Assembly: GCA_934725285.1 (NCBI GenBank)
Contig: CAKVBK010000093.1
Location: 1 to 6,596, forward strand
Direction: 5' to 3'
Length of the DNA stretch: 6,596 nucleotides
DNA from: an uncultured Bacteroidales bacterium
GTDB lineage: Bacteria > Bacteroidota > Bacteroidia > Bacteroidales > UBA932
Made by a program: the position numbers and the translations under genes. The number at the start of each line of letters is the position of its first letter. The stretch's first letter is position 1. The notes below the pieces were generated by a model. The model worked only from the letters and a program-made list of their open reading frames with translations, was not told the DNA's origin and did no database searches. Positions 4,804 through 6,596 of the stretch are shown here, in pieces.

Positions 4804-5907
4804 ATGTCTTTGAAATGCGGAATAGTAGGACTTCCTAATGTCGGCAAGTCCACCTTGTTCAACTGTGTGAGCTCAGGCAAGGCCCAGAGCGCCAACTTTC
4901 CTTTCTGCACGATAGAGCCTAATCTCGGCTCTACAAATGTTCCGGACAAGAGGCTGGAGGTGCTTGCTGAAATGTGCAAGCCAAAGAGTGTAGTCCCGGC
5001 GACTGTGGACATAGTGGACATAGCCGGTCTCGTCAAAGGTGCGAGCAAAGGAGAAGGACTTGGAAATCAATTTCTTGCCAACATAAGAGAGACTGACGCA
5101 ATCCTTCATGTGCTCAGATGCTTTGATGACGGAAATGTCGTTCACGTGGACGGCAGCGTTGATCCGGTGAGGGACAAGGAAGTCGTGGACACAGAACTAC
5201 AGATCAAGGACCTTGAGACGGTCGAGTCACGACTTGCAAAAAGTCAGAAGCAGGCCACGACAGGCGGAGACAAAGACGCGAAAAAACTCGTCGCTCTGCT
5301 TCTCCGCTACAAGGAGGCTCTTGAACAGGGCAAGTCTTGCAGATCCGTAGAGTTTCTCAACGAGGAGGAGGCCTCTATGGCCAAGGATCTGTTCTTGCTG
5401 ACCAACAAACCGGTGATGTACGTCTGCAACGTGGACGACGCCTCGGCCGTGAACGGCAACAAATATGTGGAGGCCGTCCGTGAGGCTGTCAAGGAAGAGA
5501 ACGCTGAGATTCTCGTGATCTCAGCCAAGACAGAGTCAGAGATAGCCGAAATGGACTCCTATGAGGACCGTCAGATGTTCCTTGAGGAGATGGGACTTAA
5601 GGAATCAGGTGTCGTAAGGTTGATTCAGGGTGCATATCATCTGCTCGGACTACAGACCTTCTTCACGGCAGGATCCGATGAGTGCCGTGCCTGGACAATC
5701 CACAAGGGCGACAAGGCCCCGAAAGCCGCCGGTGTCATCCACACAGACTTCGAAAAAGGCTTTATAAGGGCCGAAGTGATCAAGTACGATGACTTCGTCA
5801 CACTCGGCAGCGAAAGTGCCGTCAGAGCCGCAGGAAAGCTCGCCACAGAGGGAAAGGAATATGTCGTCCATGACGGCGACATCATGCACTTCCTCTTCAA
5901 CGTCTAA
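4804..5907 (+). CDS. ychF: Redox/ribosome-associated ATPase YchF (Obg-like P-loop NTPase)
   Basis: YchF is a near-universal cytoplasmic P-loop ATPase of the Obg family that binds ribosomes and influences translation and stress responses. The 367-residue protein has the normal length of about 363-367. The P-loop GLPNVGKST occupies 9-17, FPFCTIEPN covers the switch I region (32-40), and the G3 motif DIAGLVKGASKGEGLGNQF lies at 72-90. In the last, Leu76 stands where classical GTPases have the catalytic glutamine, as expected for hydrophobic-substituted YchF proteins. The G4-equivalent reads NVDD (209-212), where characterised YchF/OLA1 proteins have NxxE, consistent with relaxed base specificity favouring ATP. 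A coiled-coil-like helical insert spans about 125-195. The C-terminal TGS domain (about 283-367) ends in the typical GKEYVVHDGDIMHF. The start ATG is supported by the canonical N-terminus MSLKCGIVGLPN. It is convergent with the next gene, 8 bp from stop to stop. Confidence 0.98.
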   Translation: MSLKCGIVGLPNVGKSTLFNCVSSGKAQSANFPFCTIEPNLGSTNVPDKRLEVLAEMCKPKSVVPATVDIVDIAGLVKGASKGEGLGNQFLANIRETDAILHVLRCFDDGNVVHVDGSVDPVRDKEVVDTELQIKDLETVESRLAKSQKQATTGGDKDAKKLVALLLRYKEALEQGKSCRSVEFLNEEEASMAKDLFLLTNKPVMYVCNVDDASAVNGNKYVEAVREAVKEENAEILVISAKTESEIAEMDSYEDRQMFLEEMGLKESGVVRLIQGAYHLLGLQTFFTAGSDECRAWTIHKGDKAPKAAGVIHTDFEKGFIRAEVIKYDDFVTLGSESAVRAAGKLATEGKEYVVHDGDIMHFLFNV

Positions 5908-5915
5908 AAAGCCGT

Positions 5916-6596
5916 TTAGTTTACAGACCCCATAATGGAATCCCAGTCGGTGATGCCGAGAGTGCTCTTGTACTGATCAAAGACAGAATCCTCTTCTTCG
6001 GTACCGGCGGCTTTCCAGACGTGCCAGACAGGCTTCTGGGTCAAATTCTGAACATCTCCCTCATCAAAGGTACGAAGACCTATCCTCAGGCCTCCCTCCG
6101 CCTTGTTATCTGCCCAGTTGTGCCATTGGATCGCATCGATGCCATCCAGCTTGGAAACCTTCTTCCAAGCCCATGCTCCACCGGCGGCCTGAAGCGCCAG
6201 ATCTGACTCGGAATAGGACGGAGAGTTTGTACCCTGTTCGGAAAGAAAGAGCAGACGCTTGGTCGTGCCTTTATAAAGATTGGCCTTCTGTCTGATCCAG
6301 GCATCAAGCACCTCAAGATTCTTGAAAGTCACGTACTTGGAGCCTTTTGAATATGTCGCCTGCGTGTCATTGACCCAAAAAGCCGGCTTGGTCAGATCCT
6401 GAGGGTAAGGATGATAAGCCACACCCCAACGGAAATCACCCTCCACGTTGGAATATTCAACGGTCTTCTCAAGCATATCCTTTGGAGCGTATTCTCCATC
6501 GGCTTTTGTCCAGTTGTGAGTATAGGAGCCAAGCACCGAGGCGTTCTGGTCGTACTGACGGACGATGTTGTAGCAGATTCTCATCGACTTGATGTA
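5916..6596 (-). CDS. DUF5722-like glycosidase-fold protein, C-terminal part (N-terminus outside window)
   Basis: The visible 226 residues are the C-terminal portion of a protein resembling DUF5722 family members, which have a TIM-barrel glycosidase-like layout. Recognisable segments are WGVAYHPYPQDL (57-68), the YVTFKNLEVLDAWI stretch (88-101), LFLSEQGTNS (116-125), the QAAGGAWAWKKVSKLDGIDA segment (136-155), and GGLRIGLRT followed by QKPVWHVWKA (168-197). Glu120 in LSEQG sits like a catalytic glutamate at the end of a barrel strand, so a polysaccharide-active hydrolase is plausible, but no substrate or activity can be assigned. The frame stays open through base 6596, so the ATG at 6584 is internal and the true start is outside. 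Its stop lies 8 bp from the convergent ychF stop. Family assignment is from remembered sequence pattern, without a search. Confidence 0.75.
   Translation of the reverse strand, partial: YIKSMRICYNIVRQYDQNASVLGSYTHNWTKADGEYAPKDMLEKTVEYSNVEGDFRWGVAYHPYPQDLTKPAFWVNDTQATYSKGSKYVTFKNLEVLDAWIRQKANLYKGTTKRLLFLSEQGTNSPSYSESDLALQAAGGAWAWKKVSKLDGIDAIQWHNWADNKAEGGLRIGLRTFDEGDVQNLTQKPVWHVWKAAGTEEEDSVFDQYKSTLGITDWDSIMGSVN

Noticed and set aside
4602..5048. An N-terminal extension of 149 codons to the EEP gene
   Set aside because: Most of it is antisense to ychF and the divergent promoter region. The signal peptide beginning at the ATG at 4601 marks the natural start, and the added residues show no domain.
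5904..5919. Short inverted repeat CTAAA...TTTAG between the convergent ychF and DUF5722 genes as a bidirectional terminator
   Set aside because: Only five A/T-rich pairs with a 6-nt loop; too weak to call a terminator.

Overview
The window looks like a chromosomal segment from a member of the Bacteroidetes, probably order Bacteroidales. The signs are Bacteroidetes-type -7 promoter hexamers (TAnnTTTG) upstream of galK and ychF, no Shine-Dalgarno sequences at the starts, a C-terminal fragment of a DUF5722-type protein, and an exported endonuclease/exonuclease/phosphatase (EEP) protein. The genus cannot be fixed from this sequence alone.

Layout from left to right: (1) the 5' part of galactokinase galK on the minus strand, running off the left edge; (2) a complete 2944-bp IS21-family insertion sequence (635-3578) with istA, istB and a small third ORF, all on the minus strand, flanked by a 5-bp target duplication CCTAA; (3) an exported EEP-family hydrolase on the minus strand whose last codon abuts the IS; (4) a 202-bp divergent promoter region; (5) the universal translation-associated ATPase ychF on the plus strand; (6) convergent with it, 8 bp away, the C-terminal part of a DUF5722 glycosidase-like protein on the minus strand, running off the right edge.

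The IS is the most informative part. Each end carries five tandem copies of a 23-26 bp motif with the same unit lengths (26, 24, 23, 23, 23) in mirror orientation. Removing the element and one CCTAA copy restores a TAG stop codon immediately after the last EEP codon. The element therefore landed exactly between the last sense codon and the stop, and the EEP gene now reads 8 codons into the IS end before meeting a new TGA. A 76-aa ORF overlaps the istB stop by 4 bp, and its own stop codon sits at the centre of a perfect 38-bp palindrome. EEP gene, istA, istB, the small ORF and galK all point the same way, so read-through in both directions of concern (EEP into the IS, IS into galK) is possible. 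The palindrome and an outward-facing -7-like motif in the left end are the elements likely to shape that transcription.

The IS is the only accessory element seen; the flanking genes are ordinary housekeeping or carbohydrate-related genes. No CRISPR array, tRNA, rRNA or phage gene was recognised.
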